Source of the DNA: Allobosea lupini
Lineage (GTDB): Bacteria > Pseudomonadota > Alphaproteobacteria > Rhizobiales > Beijerinckiaceae
Assembly: GCF_900109525.1 (NCBI RefSeq)
Contig: NZ_FOAN01000006.1
Location: 372,001 to 436,000, forward strand
Length of the DNA stretch: 64,000 nt
Direction of reading: 5' to 3'
Position numbers and translations under genes: made by a program. The notes beneath the pieces are model-generated. The model was not told the origin of the DNA, ran no database searches, and was given only the letters and a program-made list of their open reading frames with translations. Positions 1 through 9,658 of this stretch are shown one piece after another. How positions within the stretch are numbered: the first letter of the stretch is position 1; each line of letters starts with the position of its first letter.

Positions 1-2
1 CG

Positions 3-149
3 ACCGTGCGGCGCCTGCTGGCCGAGCGCGAGCCGATCTATGCGCTCGCCGACATCACGCTGATCTCGCGCGACGATCCCCATGAGGTCGTCATCGAGGA
101 CGCCGTGGCCGCGCTCGACCGGCGGCTGCGCCAGGAAGGCAAGGAATGA
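3..149 (+). CDS. aroK: Shikimate kinase, C-terminal fragment
   Basis: The window opens inside this gene, so only the last 48 codons are visible. The fragment reads LLAEREPIYALAD and ends in a charged helix. This matches the C-terminal end of shikimate kinases, where the Arg of the ER-PIY motif contacts substrate. The enzyme phosphorylates shikimate in the chorismate pathway. Its TGA overlaps the ATG of aroB by four bases, the usual translationally coupled aroK-aroB arrangement of alphaproteobacteria, which supports the call despite the missing N-terminus. Confidence 0.85.
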   Translation, partial: TVRRLLAEREPIYALADITLISRDDPHEVVIEDAVAALDRRLRQEGKE

Positions 150-1294
150 ACGCTTTGGCTGAGGCTGCCCCTGCAGCGGAACGCATCGTCGTGCCGGTCG
201 CGCTGGCCGAACGCTCCTATGACATCCTGATCGGCCGCCACCAGCTCTGCGAGGCCGCGCAGGTGATCGCCAGCCGCTTTCCCGGCGCCCGCGCCGCCAT
301 CGTCACCGACACGAACCTCGCCACCCTGCACGCGCCCGCCCTCGAATCCTGCCTGCAGCAGGCCGGCGTCACCGCGACGCGCCTGACCATCCCGCCGGGC
401 GAATCCTCCAAATCCTATGCCCGCTTCAGCGAGCTCTGCGACGGCCTGCTCGCCGCCAAGATCGAGCGCAACGACCTCGTCATCGCGCTCGGCGGCGGCG
501 TCGTCGGCGATCTCTCGGGTTTTGCCGCCTCGGTGCTGCGCCGCGGCGTGCGCCTGGTCCAGATCCCGACCAGCCTGCTTGCCCAGGTCGATTCCTCGGT
601 CGGCGGCAAGACCGGCATCAATTCGAGCCATGGAAAAAACCTGATCGGCGCCTTCCACCAGCCGGCGCTGGTGGTCTGCGACACCGCTTTGCTCGACACC
701 CTCAGCGAGCGCGAGTTCAAGGCCGGCTATGCCGAGGTGGTGAAGTACGGGCTGATCGACGATGCCGCCTTCTTCGACTGGTGCGAGGTCAACTGGCGCC
801 GCGTCATGGAGGGAGGCCCCGAGCGCGACCATGCGGTCGCGACCGCCTGCCGGGCCAAGGCCGCTGTCGTCGCCCGCGACGAGCGCGAGGATGGCGACCG
901 TGCGCTCCTCAACCTCGGCCACACCTTCGCCCATGCTCTGGAGCGCCTGACCCGCTACGATTCCGCCCGCCTCGTTCATGGCGAAGCCGTCGCGATCGGG
1001 CTTAGCCTCGCTTTCCGCTTCTCGCAGCGGCTCGGTCTCTGCTCCGGCCAGGATGCCGGCCGCGTCGCCGCCCATCTCGCTGCCGTCGGCCTGCCGACCA
1101 GGCTGCAGGACGTTCCCGGCGGAGCCGGCACGGCGTCTGACATCGTCGAGGCGATGACCCAGGACAAGAAGGTCAAGCGCGGCGCACTGACCTTCATCCT
1201 GGCGCATGGCATCGGCAAGAGCTTCATCGCGCCCGGCGTCGCCACCGAGACGGCGCACGACTTCATCGAGAGCGAACTAGTGGAACGAATTTGA
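146..1294 (+). CDS. aroB: 3-dehydroquinate synthase
   Basis: Converts DAHP to 3-dehydroquinate, the second step of the shikimate pathway, in the cytoplasm, using NAD and a divalent metal. The 382-residue length is normal. Visible motifs are the glycine-rich GGGVVGDLSGF (about residue 115), DSSVGGKTGIN (about 149) and the probable metal ligands in AEVVKYG (about 196), GHTFAHALE (about 257) and HGEAVAIG (about 278). The start overlaps the aroK stop. The last six codons (LVERI and the stop) lie inside a 78-bp palindrome (1277-1354), so the natural C-terminus was probably replaced by repeat sequence. Confidence 0.97.
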   Translation: MNALAEAAPAAERIVVPVALAERSYDILIGRHQLCEAAQVIASRFPGARAAIVTDTNLATLHAPALESCLQQAGVTATRLTIPPGESSKSYARFSELCDGLLAAKIERNDLVIALGGGVVGDLSGFAASVLRRGVRLVQIPTSLLAQVDSSVGGKTGINSSHGKNLIGAFHQPALVVCDTALLDTLSEREFKAGYAEVVKYGLIDDAAFFDWCEVNWRRVMEGGPERDHAVATACRAKAAVVARDEREDGDRALLNLGHTFAHALERLTRYDSARLVHGEAVAIGLSLAFRFSQRLGLCSGQDAGRVAAHLAAVGLPTRLQDVPGGAGTASDIVEAMTQDKKVKRGALTFILAHGIGKSFIAPGVATETAHDFIESELVERI

Positions 1295-1354
1295 CATTTG
1301 CCTCTGGCCTGACATCAAGCGGGAAGCAAATGTCAAATTCATCAGTTCCACTAG
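1277..1354. repeat. 78-bp palindromic element, copy 1
   Basis: Outer arms CTAGTGGAAC (1277-1286) and GTTCCACTAG (1345-1354) are perfect complements. Inner 15-bp arms GAATTTGACATTTGC (1287-1301) and GCAAATGTCAAATTC (1326-1340) are also perfect. The loop is 24 nt, with a 4-nt bulge (1341-1344) on the right side. The left arm contains the aroB stop codon. It pairs in design with copy 2, 15 bp downstream. Confidence 0.9.
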
Positions 1355-1369
1355 ACGATCAAAGAGTTG

Positions 1370-1447
1370 CTAGTGGTCTTAATGATTCCGACATTCGCTA
1401 CGCCGCTCTGCATTGGGAAGATGCGAATGTCGGAATCAGACCACTAG
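1370..1447. repeat. 78-bp palindromic element, copy 2 (mirror orientation)
   Basis: Same dimensions as copy 1 but reversed. Outer arms are CTAGTGGTCT (1370-1379) and AGACCACTAG (1438-1447). Inner arms are GATTCCGACATTCGC (1384-1398) and GCGAATGTCGGAATC (1423-1437). The loop is 24 nt and the 4-nt bulge (1380-1383) is on the left. Seven arm positions differ from copy 1 and every one is compensated on the opposite arm. It covers the apparent TTG start of the next reading frame, which argues for the later ATG there. Confidence 0.9.
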
Positions 1448-1469
1448 CGGGAACCTGAGCGCTTCCTCC

Positions 1470-2783
1470 ATGGTCGCCATCCCGCACCTCGATCCCTGGC
1501 TCGCCATCGCCATCGTCGCGCTCGGCGTATTCCTGACAGGCTTCCTGGCCGCAGCCGATGCGGCGCTGCATGCGATCTCGCGCGCCAGGCTCGTCCAGCA
1601 GGAAAAGGCCGGGAGCCGCCGCGCCGCGATCGTCCTGCGCGTGCTCGGCGATCGCGAGCGCCTGAGCGGCGTCTTCCTGCTGGCGCGGACACTGGTGAAG
1701 ACCGCGACGGCGAGTTTTGCCGCCTATGCCGCGCTCGCCTCCTTCGGCGTCAGCGGCGCGGCCTGCCTCGCGATCGCGGTCGCGCTCATCGTCGTTGTCG
1801 TCGGCGAACTCGCGCCGCGCATGGCGGCCGTTGCCGACCCCGAGCGGATGGCGCTCAAGCTGGTGCGGCCGGTGGCACGCCTGCTTGCCGTACTCGGTCC
1901 GCCGGTCCGGCTGATGCAATGGTTCGCGCGCCGCTCGCTCGGCCTGTTCGGCCTGCGGATCGATTCGCAGCGCCCGGTGCTGGCGATCGACGAGATCCTG
2001 CGCGACCAGATCGAACTGATGCGCCAGGAGGGCACGGTCGCCAAGGCAGATGGCGACATGGTCAGCGGCCTGCTCGATCTGAAGCAGCTCGAAGTCGCCG
2101 ATGTAATGATCCACCGCACCAAGATGCGCACGATCAATCTCGATCTCGGGCCTGAGGCGATCGTGCGCGAGGTGCTGGCCTCGCCCTATACCCGCATGCC
2201 CCTCTGGCGCGACAAGCCGGAGAACATCGTCGGCGTCCTGCACGCCAAGGACCTGCTGCGCGCGCTCGATGCCGCCGGCGGCGACGCCTGCAAGCTCGAT
2301 GTCGCGACCATCGCGCTCGAAACCTGGTTCGTGCCGGTGAATACGCCGCTGGCCGAGCAGCTCAAGGCCTTCCTTGCCCGCAAGACGCATTTTGCCCTCG
2401 CGGTCGACGAATACGGGGAGGTGATGGGGCTGGTGACACTCGAGGACATCCTCGAGGAGATCGTCGGCGACATCCGCGACGAGCACGACGTGGCGGTTCC
2501 CGGCCTGCGCCAGCAGCCGGACGGGGGCGTCATTGTCGATGGCGGCGTGCCGATCCGCGATCTCAACCGGGCGATGGACTGGCAGTTGCCCGATGACGAG
2601 GCCACGACCATCGCCGGCCTTGTCATCCACGAGGCCCGCGCCATCCCCGATGCCGGCCAGGCGTTCACCTTCCACGGCTTCCGCTTCGAGGTGATGCGCA
2701 AGAGCCGCAACCGGCTGACCGCGCTCAGGGTGGCCCCCGCCGGCAACGGCAGCCATGGGCACGAGCCCGCGACCGCCACGTAA
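1470..2783 (+). CDS. Hemolysin-family CNNM/CBS-domain membrane protein
   Basis: A 437-residue membrane protein of the HlyC/CorC/CNNM family, associated with magnesium or other divalent-cation homeostasis. In order: an N-terminal CNNM (DUF21) membrane domain of about 190 residues with hydrophobic helices, a tandem CBS domain pair (about 195-320, including VMIHRTKMRTI and EYGEVMGLVTLEDILEEIVG), and a C-terminal CorC/HlyC transporter-associated domain. The frame stays open to a TTG at 1413, but those 19 codons lie in the palindrome and the linker after it. The ATG at 1470, just before the first hydrophobic helix, is therefore preferred. The exact transported ion cannot be told. Confidence 0.88.
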   Translation: MVAIPHLDPWLAIAIVALGVFLTGFLAAADAALHAISRARLVQQEKAGSRRAAIVLRVLGDRERLSGVFLLARTLVKTATASFAAYAALASFGVSGAACLAIAVALIVVVVGELAPRMAAVADPERMALKLVRPVARLLAVLGPPVRLMQWFARRSLGLFGLRIDSQRPVLAIDEILRDQIELMRQEGTVAKADGDMVSGLLDLKQLEVADVMIHRTKMRTINLDLGPEAIVREVLASPYTRMPLWRDKPENIVGVLHAKDLLRALDAAGGDACKLDVATIALETWFVPVNTPLAEQLKAFLARKTHFALAVDEYGEVMGLVTLEDILEEIVGDIRDEHDVAVPGLRQQPDGGVIVDGGVPIRDLNRAMDWQLPDDEATTIAGLVIHEARAIPDAGQAFTFHGFRFEVMRKSRNRLTALRVAPAGNGSHGHEPATAT

Positions 2784-2798
2784 TGACCGCCGGATCGC

Positions 2799-3356
2799 TC
2801 AGCCTGCAGGCTGCAGCCTGAGGCGCAGTCTTGCGAGCAGCCTTGTAAAGATCACGGCCTCGTCGCGAGCCCGCGCCAGCACCAGCCCTCCCTGGATCAG
2901 GGCCAGGATTTCCTCCGCCAGCCCGTCCGGATCGGCCTGACCGCTGCGGGCGAGCGCGCCGGCGAGCGCATCCTGCCAGGCCGCGAAATAGCCGGCGATC
3001 TGTGCCGCGAAGCGCTCGCGCGAATCGGCCAGGGCCAGCGCTCCGACCAGGCAGATGCGCCGGCCCGAACGGAAATAGCCGTCGACCGCGACGAGCATCG
3101 CCTCGATCGCGGCTGCGGCGTCGCCATCCTCCCGGAGAGGCCGGAACACCTCGTTCTCGAACCAGCTGCCGATCTCGTCGAGCACGGCCTTGGCCATCTC
3201 CTCCTTCCCGCCCGGGAAGAAGTGATAGAGACTGCCCTTGCCGAGCCCCGTGCGTTCGCCGATCACCGACAGGCTCGCCGCCTCGAAACCGTAGTCGCGA
3301 AAGATCTCGCCGAGCACCGGCAGCAGGTCGGCCCGCTCGCTGATTCGTCTTGCCAT
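2799..3356 (-). CDS. TetR/AcrR-family transcriptional regulator
   Basis: A 185-residue repressor-type protein. The N-terminal helix-turn-helix is at about residues 20-45 (SLSVIGERTGLGKGSLYHFF), followed by an all-helical ligand-binding domain resembling the LmrA/YxaF branch. It lies 6 bp downstream of, and on the same strand as, the NTF2-like gene, so the two are probably cotranscribed. Two palindromes in front of that operon (3850-3861 and 3870-3879) are the likely binding sites, implying autoregulation. The ligand is unknown. Confidence 0.9.
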   Translation of the reverse strand: MARRISERADLLPVLGEIFRDYGFEAASLSVIGERTGLGKGSLYHFFPGGKEEMAKAVLDEIGSWFENEVFRPLREDGDAAAAIEAMLVAVDGYFRSGRRICLVGALALADSRERFAAQIAGYFAAWQDALAGALARSGQADPDGLAEEILALIQGGLVLARARDEAVIFTRLLARLRLRLQPAG

Positions 3357-3362
3357 CAGCTC

Positions 3363-3836
3363 TTATAGGCCGAGATCGGTCAGGCCGGGATGATCGGCCG
3401 GGCGCGGTCCGGAGGCGTCCCAATGGAATTTCCGCGCCGCTTCCGCGATCGGCAGATCGTTGATGCTGGCATGGCGGCGGGCCATCAGGCCGTTCTGCGC
3501 GAACTCCCAGTTCTCGTTGCCGTAGGAACGGTACCACTGCCCGGAATCGTCGCGCCATTCATAGGCGAAGCGCACGGCGATGCGGTTGCCGGTGAAGGCC
3601 CACAGTTCCTTGATCAACCGATAATCGAGCTCGCGCTGCCATTTGCGGGTGAGGAAGGCTTCGATCTTAGCCCGCCCCTGGAAGATTTCGGCCCGGTTCC
3701 GCCAACGCGAATCCTCGGTATAGGCCAGCGCGACCCGTGCGGGATTGCGCCCGTTCCAGCTATCCTCGGCGGCTCTGACCTTGAGGATCGCGGTATCCTC
3801 GCTGAACGGCGGAAAAGGCGGCCTTGCTTCGCTCAC
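3363..3836 (-). CDS. NTF2-like fold protein, DUF1348 family
   Basis: A 157-residue protein of the DUF1348 subgroup of the SnoaL/NTF2-like superfamily. Recognisable signatures are [20 protein letters not shown] near the N-terminus and [30 protein letters not shown] and [16 protein letters not shown] further on. The biochemical role of this family is not established. Translation probably starts at GTG 3836, preceded by AGGAG in front of the palindromic operator. It is the first gene of a two-gene operon with a TetR regulator, so it is likely induced by whatever that regulator senses. Confidence 0.85.
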   Translation of the reverse strand: MSEARPPFPPFSEDTAILKVRAAEDSWNGRNPARVALAYTEDSRWRNRAEIFQGRAKIEAFLTRKWQRELDYRLIKELWAFTGNRIAVRFAYEWRDDSGQWYRSYGNENWEFAQNGLMARRHASINDLPIAEAARKFHWDASGPRPADHPGLTDLGL

Positions 3837-3849
3837 GGCTGATCTCCTG

Positions 3850-3879
3850 TACCAATTGGTAAAGACTGAACCGATCGGT
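3850..3879. promoter_or_regulatory. Two palindromic operators, probable TetR sites
   Basis: TACCAATTGGTA (3850-3861) and ACCGATCGGT (3870-3879) are perfect palindromes sharing the pattern ACCrATyGGT. Their centres are 19 bp apart, close to two helical turns. They lie directly upstream of the ribosome-binding site of the NTF2-like/TetR operon. The repressor assignment is inferred from position and symmetry. Confidence 0.6.
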
Positions 3880-3925
3880 ACAGAATGGATCGTGCCTCGT
3901 CAATACTAGCTGCCGAGCCTCCTGC

Positions 3926-5098
3926 TCATGGACTGAACACCAGCACCAGGAAGACGAAGAACACCGAGAGATGCACGGCCCCTTCCAGCATGGTGGTGCG
4001 CGTCCCGGTGAACGTCAGCGTCGAGAGCAGCAGCGTCATCGACAGGATGACCATGTTGGTGCCGGAGAGGCCGAGCACGACCTCCTGTCCGGTGATGAGC
4101 CCGATGACCAACACAGCCGGGACGGTCAGCCCGAGCGTCGAGGCGGCGGCGCCGAGGCAGAGATTGATTGCCCGTTGCAGCTGGTTGGTGGTGATCGCGC
4201 GCAGCGCCGCGATGCATTCGGGCGTGAACACCACCATGGCGATCAGGATACCGCCGAGCGCCACCGGCGCGCCGAGACGCGCGATGCCGAAGTCGAGCAC
4301 GACGGCGAGGCTTTTCGCCAGGATCACGATCGGCAGGATGTTGGCGAGCAGCAGGATGACATGCGACCGCGTCGAGCCTTCCGAGGGCGGATGCGGCGGC
4401 TCCTCGGCCGGACCAGGGTCGGGTACAGGCTGCGATGCCGGCCCGGCTTCCGATTGGATTCTGCCCCGGATGTAGGCAGCCCCGTAGGGCATGTTCGATT
4501 CGCCGGCCGGCTCCTTGAAGAAGACGCTGTGCCTGCCGGTCTGCAGGACCAGAAAGGCGCCGTAGAGCAGCAGGGTGAAGAGCGAGAACGCGATCGACTG
4601 GAAGGTGGTCAGCGTTCCGTCCGCGGTCGAGGTGGTGAAGTTCGGCAGGACAAGCGGGATCAGCGTCAGCGGAATGATCACCGCCAGATAGGCCGAGGCG
4701 CCCTTGAGGTTGTAGCCCTGCGAGAAGTGCCTGAGGCCGCCCAGCAGCAAGCCGATGCCGACGACGCCGTTGAGCACGATCATCAGCACCGCGAACATGG
4801 TGTCGCGCCCGAGCGTCGGCGCGCCCTTGGCGCCCAGCATCACCGCCGAGATCAGCGCCACCTCGATGATGACGATCGAGAGCGTCAGGATCAGCGTGCC
4901 ATAGGGCTCGCCGAGCCGATGCGCGATCTCCTCGGCCTCGTGCACCACGCCGAAGGCCGCCCAGACGATGACACCGAGCAGCCAGGCGAAGATCAGCAAT
5001 GACGGCAAGGGCGCTCCAAGCTGTGCGAGCAGCGTGTCGCCGAAGATCTGGAAGGCTGCGACAGAGGCCCAGGCGCAGGCGAGGCGGGCGATCATCAT
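3926..5098 (-). CDS. ChaA-type calcium/cation:proton antiporter
   Basis: A 390-residue integral membrane protein of the CaCA superfamily, similar to ChaA and rhizobial y4hA. Two inverted-topology halves are visible. The first carries HEAEEIAHRLGEPYGTLILT followed by a glutamate-bearing helix (IVIIEVALI). The second carries FTPECIAALRAI and EVVLGLSGTNMVILSM. A hydrophilic cytoplasmic loop of about 60 residues separates the halves. It exchanges cytoplasmic Ca2+ (or Na+/K+) for protons. The frame extends three codons further to a TTG, but the tandem ATG at 5098 is a more likely start. It is a stand-alone gene. Confidence 0.88.
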   Translation of the reverse strand: MMIARLACAWASVAAFQIFGDTLLAQLGAPLPSLLIFAWLLGVIVWAAFGVVHEAEEIAHRLGEPYGTLILTLSIVIIEVALISAVMLGAKGAPTLGRDTMFAVLMIVLNGVVGIGLLLGGLRHFSQGYNLKGASAYLAVIIPLTLIPLVLPNFTTSTADGTLTTFQSIAFSLFTLLLYGAFLVLQTGRHSVFFKEPAGESNMPYGAAYIRGRIQSEAGPASQPVPDPGPAEEPPHPPSEGSTRSHVILLLANILPIVILAKSLAVVLDFGIARLGAPVALGGILIAMVVFTPECIAALRAITTNQLQRAINLCLGAAASTLGLTVPAVLVIGLITGQEVVLGLSGTNMVILSMTLLLSTLTFTGTRTTMLEGAVHLSVFFVFLVLVFSP

Positions 5099-5226
5099 GT
5101 CAGGCAATGGGTCCGTCGTTGGGAAAAGGAGACAGGCACGTATACGCTGAAAATGATCTCACAACGGCAGGTCCGTGACACGTGATTGTTGACCGTTTTT
5201 CTCGGAGGCGCGGGCTCAGGTGAGGA

Positions 5227-5556
5227 TCAGCCCAGCTTCGCCAGGAAGTCGGTCGCCCGATACCCGTCCGACACGCCGTCGACGATGATCGCGGCGCTCC
5301 GGGAATTGCGCGTCCTGAGCGGCAGGATCGCCTGATAGGCCGGCGAGGCATACCAGTTGCGTGCCGCGTCGATGTCCGGGAACGCGATGACGACGAGATC
5401 GCCTTCCCACGGTCGTTCCATGACCTCCGGCGTCACGCCATGAATCAGGAAGCGCCCCCCGAACGGCACGAGGGTCTCGTCGATGCGTTTGATGTAATCG
5501 ACGATCTCGGCGTTGACGTCGACGTCGCGCAGATGGGCGATGGCATAAGCGGTCAT
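5227..5556 (-). CDS. DUF1330 family protein
   Basis: A 109-residue dimeric alpha/beta-barrel (ferredoxin-like) protein of the DUF1330 family. The typical opening is MTAYAIAHLRDVDVN. The middle has FGGRFLIHG and the late conserved segment is AARNWYASPAYQAILPLR. The function of the family is unknown. A clear GGAGAG Shine-Dalgarno precedes the ATG. It appears monocistronic, with about 130 bp of noncoding DNA on each side. Confidence 0.88.
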   Translation of the reverse strand: MTAYAIAHLRDVDVNAEIVDYIKRIDETLVPFGGRFLIHGVTPEVMERPWEGDLVVIAFPDIDAARNWYASPAYQAILPLRTRNSRSAAIIVDGVSDGYRATDFLAKLG

Positions 5557-5697
5557 GGTGCTCTCCTCGGTCGAAAACGGCCGGTGTGGCCGGTGTCGCG
5601 AGAGACCATGCCCGCCAAGGAACCGCGGGTCGATTACACCTCAGGTAATCGAAACCGCGCCGCCTCGGCAGATGAGCCACGCAGCAGCGCGAGCGCT

Positions 5698-6672
5698 TCA
5701 GTGCTTGGCGAAGGCGTCGAGGATCGCGGCGCCTTCCGCTCCGGCCTTACCGCGCCAGTCCTCGACCGCGGCCTTGCCGGCAGTCTGGAGCCGCTGGGTC
5801 AGATCGGCCGGCAGCTGCACATGGATGGTGACGCCATTGGCGCGCATGCGGGCGTAGTTCTCGTCGAGCCGCGTCCTGATCGCGCTCCATTGCCGCCGCT
5901 CGGTCTCGGCCGCGGCTTCGTCGACGACCTGCCTGAGATCCGCCGGCAGGGCATCGTAGGCGGCGAGATTCACTGTCGCCAGCGAGATCGGCAGCGCATA
6001 GTTCACCTCGCTGAAATGCGGCAGGAACTGCCAGAGATTGCGCCCGGCCCCGCCATCCCCCGACGACAGCACCGCCGTGACCGAACCGTCCTTCACCTTC
6101 GGCATGGCGTCGGCGAAGGACAGGTTCACCGCCTTGGCGCCGGCATTGCCCATCACCGCGGTCGAAGTCGCGTCATAGGTGCGGATCGACAGGCCGGCGA
6201 GGTCCCTGGCCGAGGTCACCGGCTCCTTCGACCAGATGCCGGAAGCCGGCCACGGCGTGGTGTAGAGGATGCGCTGGCCATAGCCGGCGAAGACCTTGGC
6301 ATAGGCCGGCCGGGCAAGATCGGCCAGGCGCCTGGCATCCTCGATCGAGGTCGCCAGGAACGGCAGCGACGACAGGCCAAACAGCGGATGCACCGCACCC
6401 AGCGCTCCGGCGAAGGCATCGCCGGCCGCGACCTTTCCCTCCTGCACCGCTGCGACCATGCCGGCCGACTTGATTCCCTTCGCCGCATCGAAGCTCGGGG
6501 TGATCGTCAGCCGCCCACCGGAGCGCTCGTTCACCAGCTTTGCAAAGGTCGCAACGCCCTCGCCCGGAATGGCGCTCGCCGGGTATTCGGTTGGCATCTC
6601 CCAGACCGTCTGGGCGAAGGCGGCTGGCGAAAAGCCGAGGACCAGCGCGAGGGCAGGCAGGAGGCGGCGCAT
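5698..6672 (-). CDS. TRAP-transporter substrate-binding protein (DctP family)
   Basis: A 324-residue periplasmic binding protein. The chosen ATG (6672) is preceded by GGAGA and begins a Sec signal peptide, MRRLLPALALVLGFSPAAFA, cleaved before QTVWEMPTEY. The mature part shows DctP-family features: VATFAKLVNERSGGRLTI, GIKSAGMVAAVQEGKVAAGDA, and a WSKEPVTSARDLAGLSIRTY segment containing the conserved Arg that usually binds carboxylates. A longer frame up to 6756 would overlap the exporter gene and lacks a signal. No DctQ or DctM membrane subunit is adjacent, so it is an orphan here. Its substrate cannot be told. Confidence 0.9.
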   Translation of the reverse strand: MRRLLPALALVLGFSPAAFAQTVWEMPTEYPASAIPGEGVATFAKLVNERSGGRLTITPSFDAAKGIKSAGMVAAVQEGKVAAGDAFAGALGAVHPLFGLSSLPFLATSIEDARRLADLARPAYAKVFAGYGQRILYTTPWPASGIWSKEPVTSARDLAGLSIRTYDATSTAVMGNAGAKAVNLSFADAMPKVKDGSVTAVLSSGDGGAGRNLWQFLPHFSEVNYALPISLATVNLAAYDALPADLRQVVDEAAAETERRQWSAIRTRLDENYARMRANGVTIHVQLPADLTQRLQTAGKAAVEDWRGKAGAEGAAILDAFAKH

Positions 6673-6752
6673 GGACAGGTCTCCGTGTGGATCGGCGGCG
6701 GCTGGATTTGCTCCCGGACAGGCAGATCGGAGCAAAAGCCGGCTCACCGCTG

Positions 6753-8573
<1,821 letters not shown>

Positions 8574-8886
8574 TGCCGAAAGCTTTAGCCGAGGCTGCGG
8601 CATGAGCAAGCCCTCAAACCTTGACGCTCCTGCAACCGCAGCTCCTCATGGTTTCCGCAAAGCGTGTCGCTGGGCGCGAGATGCCGCTCGCGTGTCTGCC
8701 CGACCACCCTCACGCCGAGATGGGCGAAGCGATCCGAGCGGAGGCAGGGTGATGGCGAAAAAGAAGCGCGGTAGCCATGGCGATCAGGGCGGGTTCGTCA
8801 TCTTCACCGAGCGGTTGGCATTGCCGCGTCGGCATCGTGATCGAGGCCGATCCGCCGCCGGCTGGCGCCAGCTCTCGTACCGCGGC
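8574..8886. other. Intergenic stretch between exporter and dipeptidase genes
   Basis: About 310 bp between two divergent genes. The plus-strand frame of the dipeptidase stays open throughout. An ATG at 8752 with a well-placed GGAGG (about 7 bp upstream) could begin a 295-residue form or a short leader. The encoded sequence is basic and low-complexity and resembles no domain. No repeat or terminator is seen. Confidence 0.4.
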
Positions 8887-9639
8887 ATGCCAGGGCCGAC
8901 ACCCGGCAGGTGGGCACTGGCCGCCACCTTGCTCATGCTTGTCTCGCGGCCGGTCGATGCCGAGCCGCTGCCTGCGGGCTTCGTGCGGCTGCGCGAGCTC
9001 GCACCGTCGATCGCGCAGGACATCCGCTATGCGACGCCGTTCAATTTCACCGGCGCGGCCGTGCCCGGCTATGGCCGTGCCGAATGCGTGCTGACCCGTG
9101 AGGCGGCGAACGCGCTGGTCCGCGCCGAAACGCGCCTGGCCCGGCAAGGCTATGGGCTGAAGCTGTTCGACTGTTATCGGCCCGCCCGAGCCGTCGCCGC
9201 GTTCAACGAGTGGGTGAAGCGGCCGGACGCCGCCGATCTCGGGCGCGTCTTCCACCCCGGCATCGCCAGGGGCAATCTCGTCGCCAAGGGCTACATCGCC
9301 GGCAATTCCAGCCATTCGCGCGGCTCCACCGTCGATGTCGGCCTCGTCCGCGCCGGCGAAGCCGCTCTGCCGACACCCGTGGATGCCGGCCCCTGCGACG
9401 GCCCACTTGCAACGCGTCCGCGCGAAACCAGCCTCGATCTCGGCACGAGCTTCGACTGCTTCTCGGACAACAGCGCGCTCCGCCATCCCGGCGTCGCGAG
9501 CGAGGCCCGCCGCAATCGCGAAACCCTCGCCGCTGCGATGGCAGCCGAGGGCTTCCGCGGCTACGGCAAGGAATGGTGGCACTTCACGCTGGCGAAGGAG
9601 CCGTTCCCGAAGACGCCCTTCGACTTCGCGATCGAATGA
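8887..9639 (+). CDS. VanX-like D-alanyl-D-alanine dipeptidase, secreted
   Basis: Predicted zinc dipeptidase of the M15D (VanX/DdpX) family that hydrolyses D-Ala-D-Ala in the periplasm. From the ATG at 8887 the protein is 250 residues with a signal peptide (ALAATLLMLVSRPVDA) before EPLPAGF. Conserved features are DIRYATPFNFTG, LKLFDCYRPARAV with the catalytic Arg, SSHSRGSTVD (about 141-150, first zinc ligands) and EWWHF (about 229, general-base Glu and zinc His). The start is uncertain: the ATG at 8752 has the better Shine-Dalgarno but would bury the signal sequence. No van resistance genes are present, so peptidoglycan recycling is the likely role. Confidence 0.85.
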   Translation: MPGPTPGRWALAATLLMLVSRPVDAEPLPAGFVRLRELAPSIAQDIRYATPFNFTGAAVPGYGRAECVLTREAANALVRAETRLARQGYGLKLFDCYRPARAVAAFNEWVKRPDAADLGRVFHPGIARGNLVAKGYIAGNSSHSRGSTVDVGLVRAGEAALPTPVDAGPCDGPLATRPRETSLDLGTSFDCFSDNSALRHPGVASEARRNRETLAAAMAAEGFRGYGKEWWHFTLAKEPFPKTPFDFAIE

Positions 9640-9658
9640 CCGCGTCAGCCACGCCTGC

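Noticed and set aside
38-1258. Long minus-strand frame opposite aroB
   Set aside because: It mirrors aroB, has Arg/Asp/Gly-rich low-complexity sequence and no domain. It is a third-position GC artefact.
8887-9639. Vancomycin-resistance (van) locus
   Set aside because: Only the VanX-like dipeptidase is present. No ligase, VanH-like dehydrogenase or sensor kinase is adjacent.
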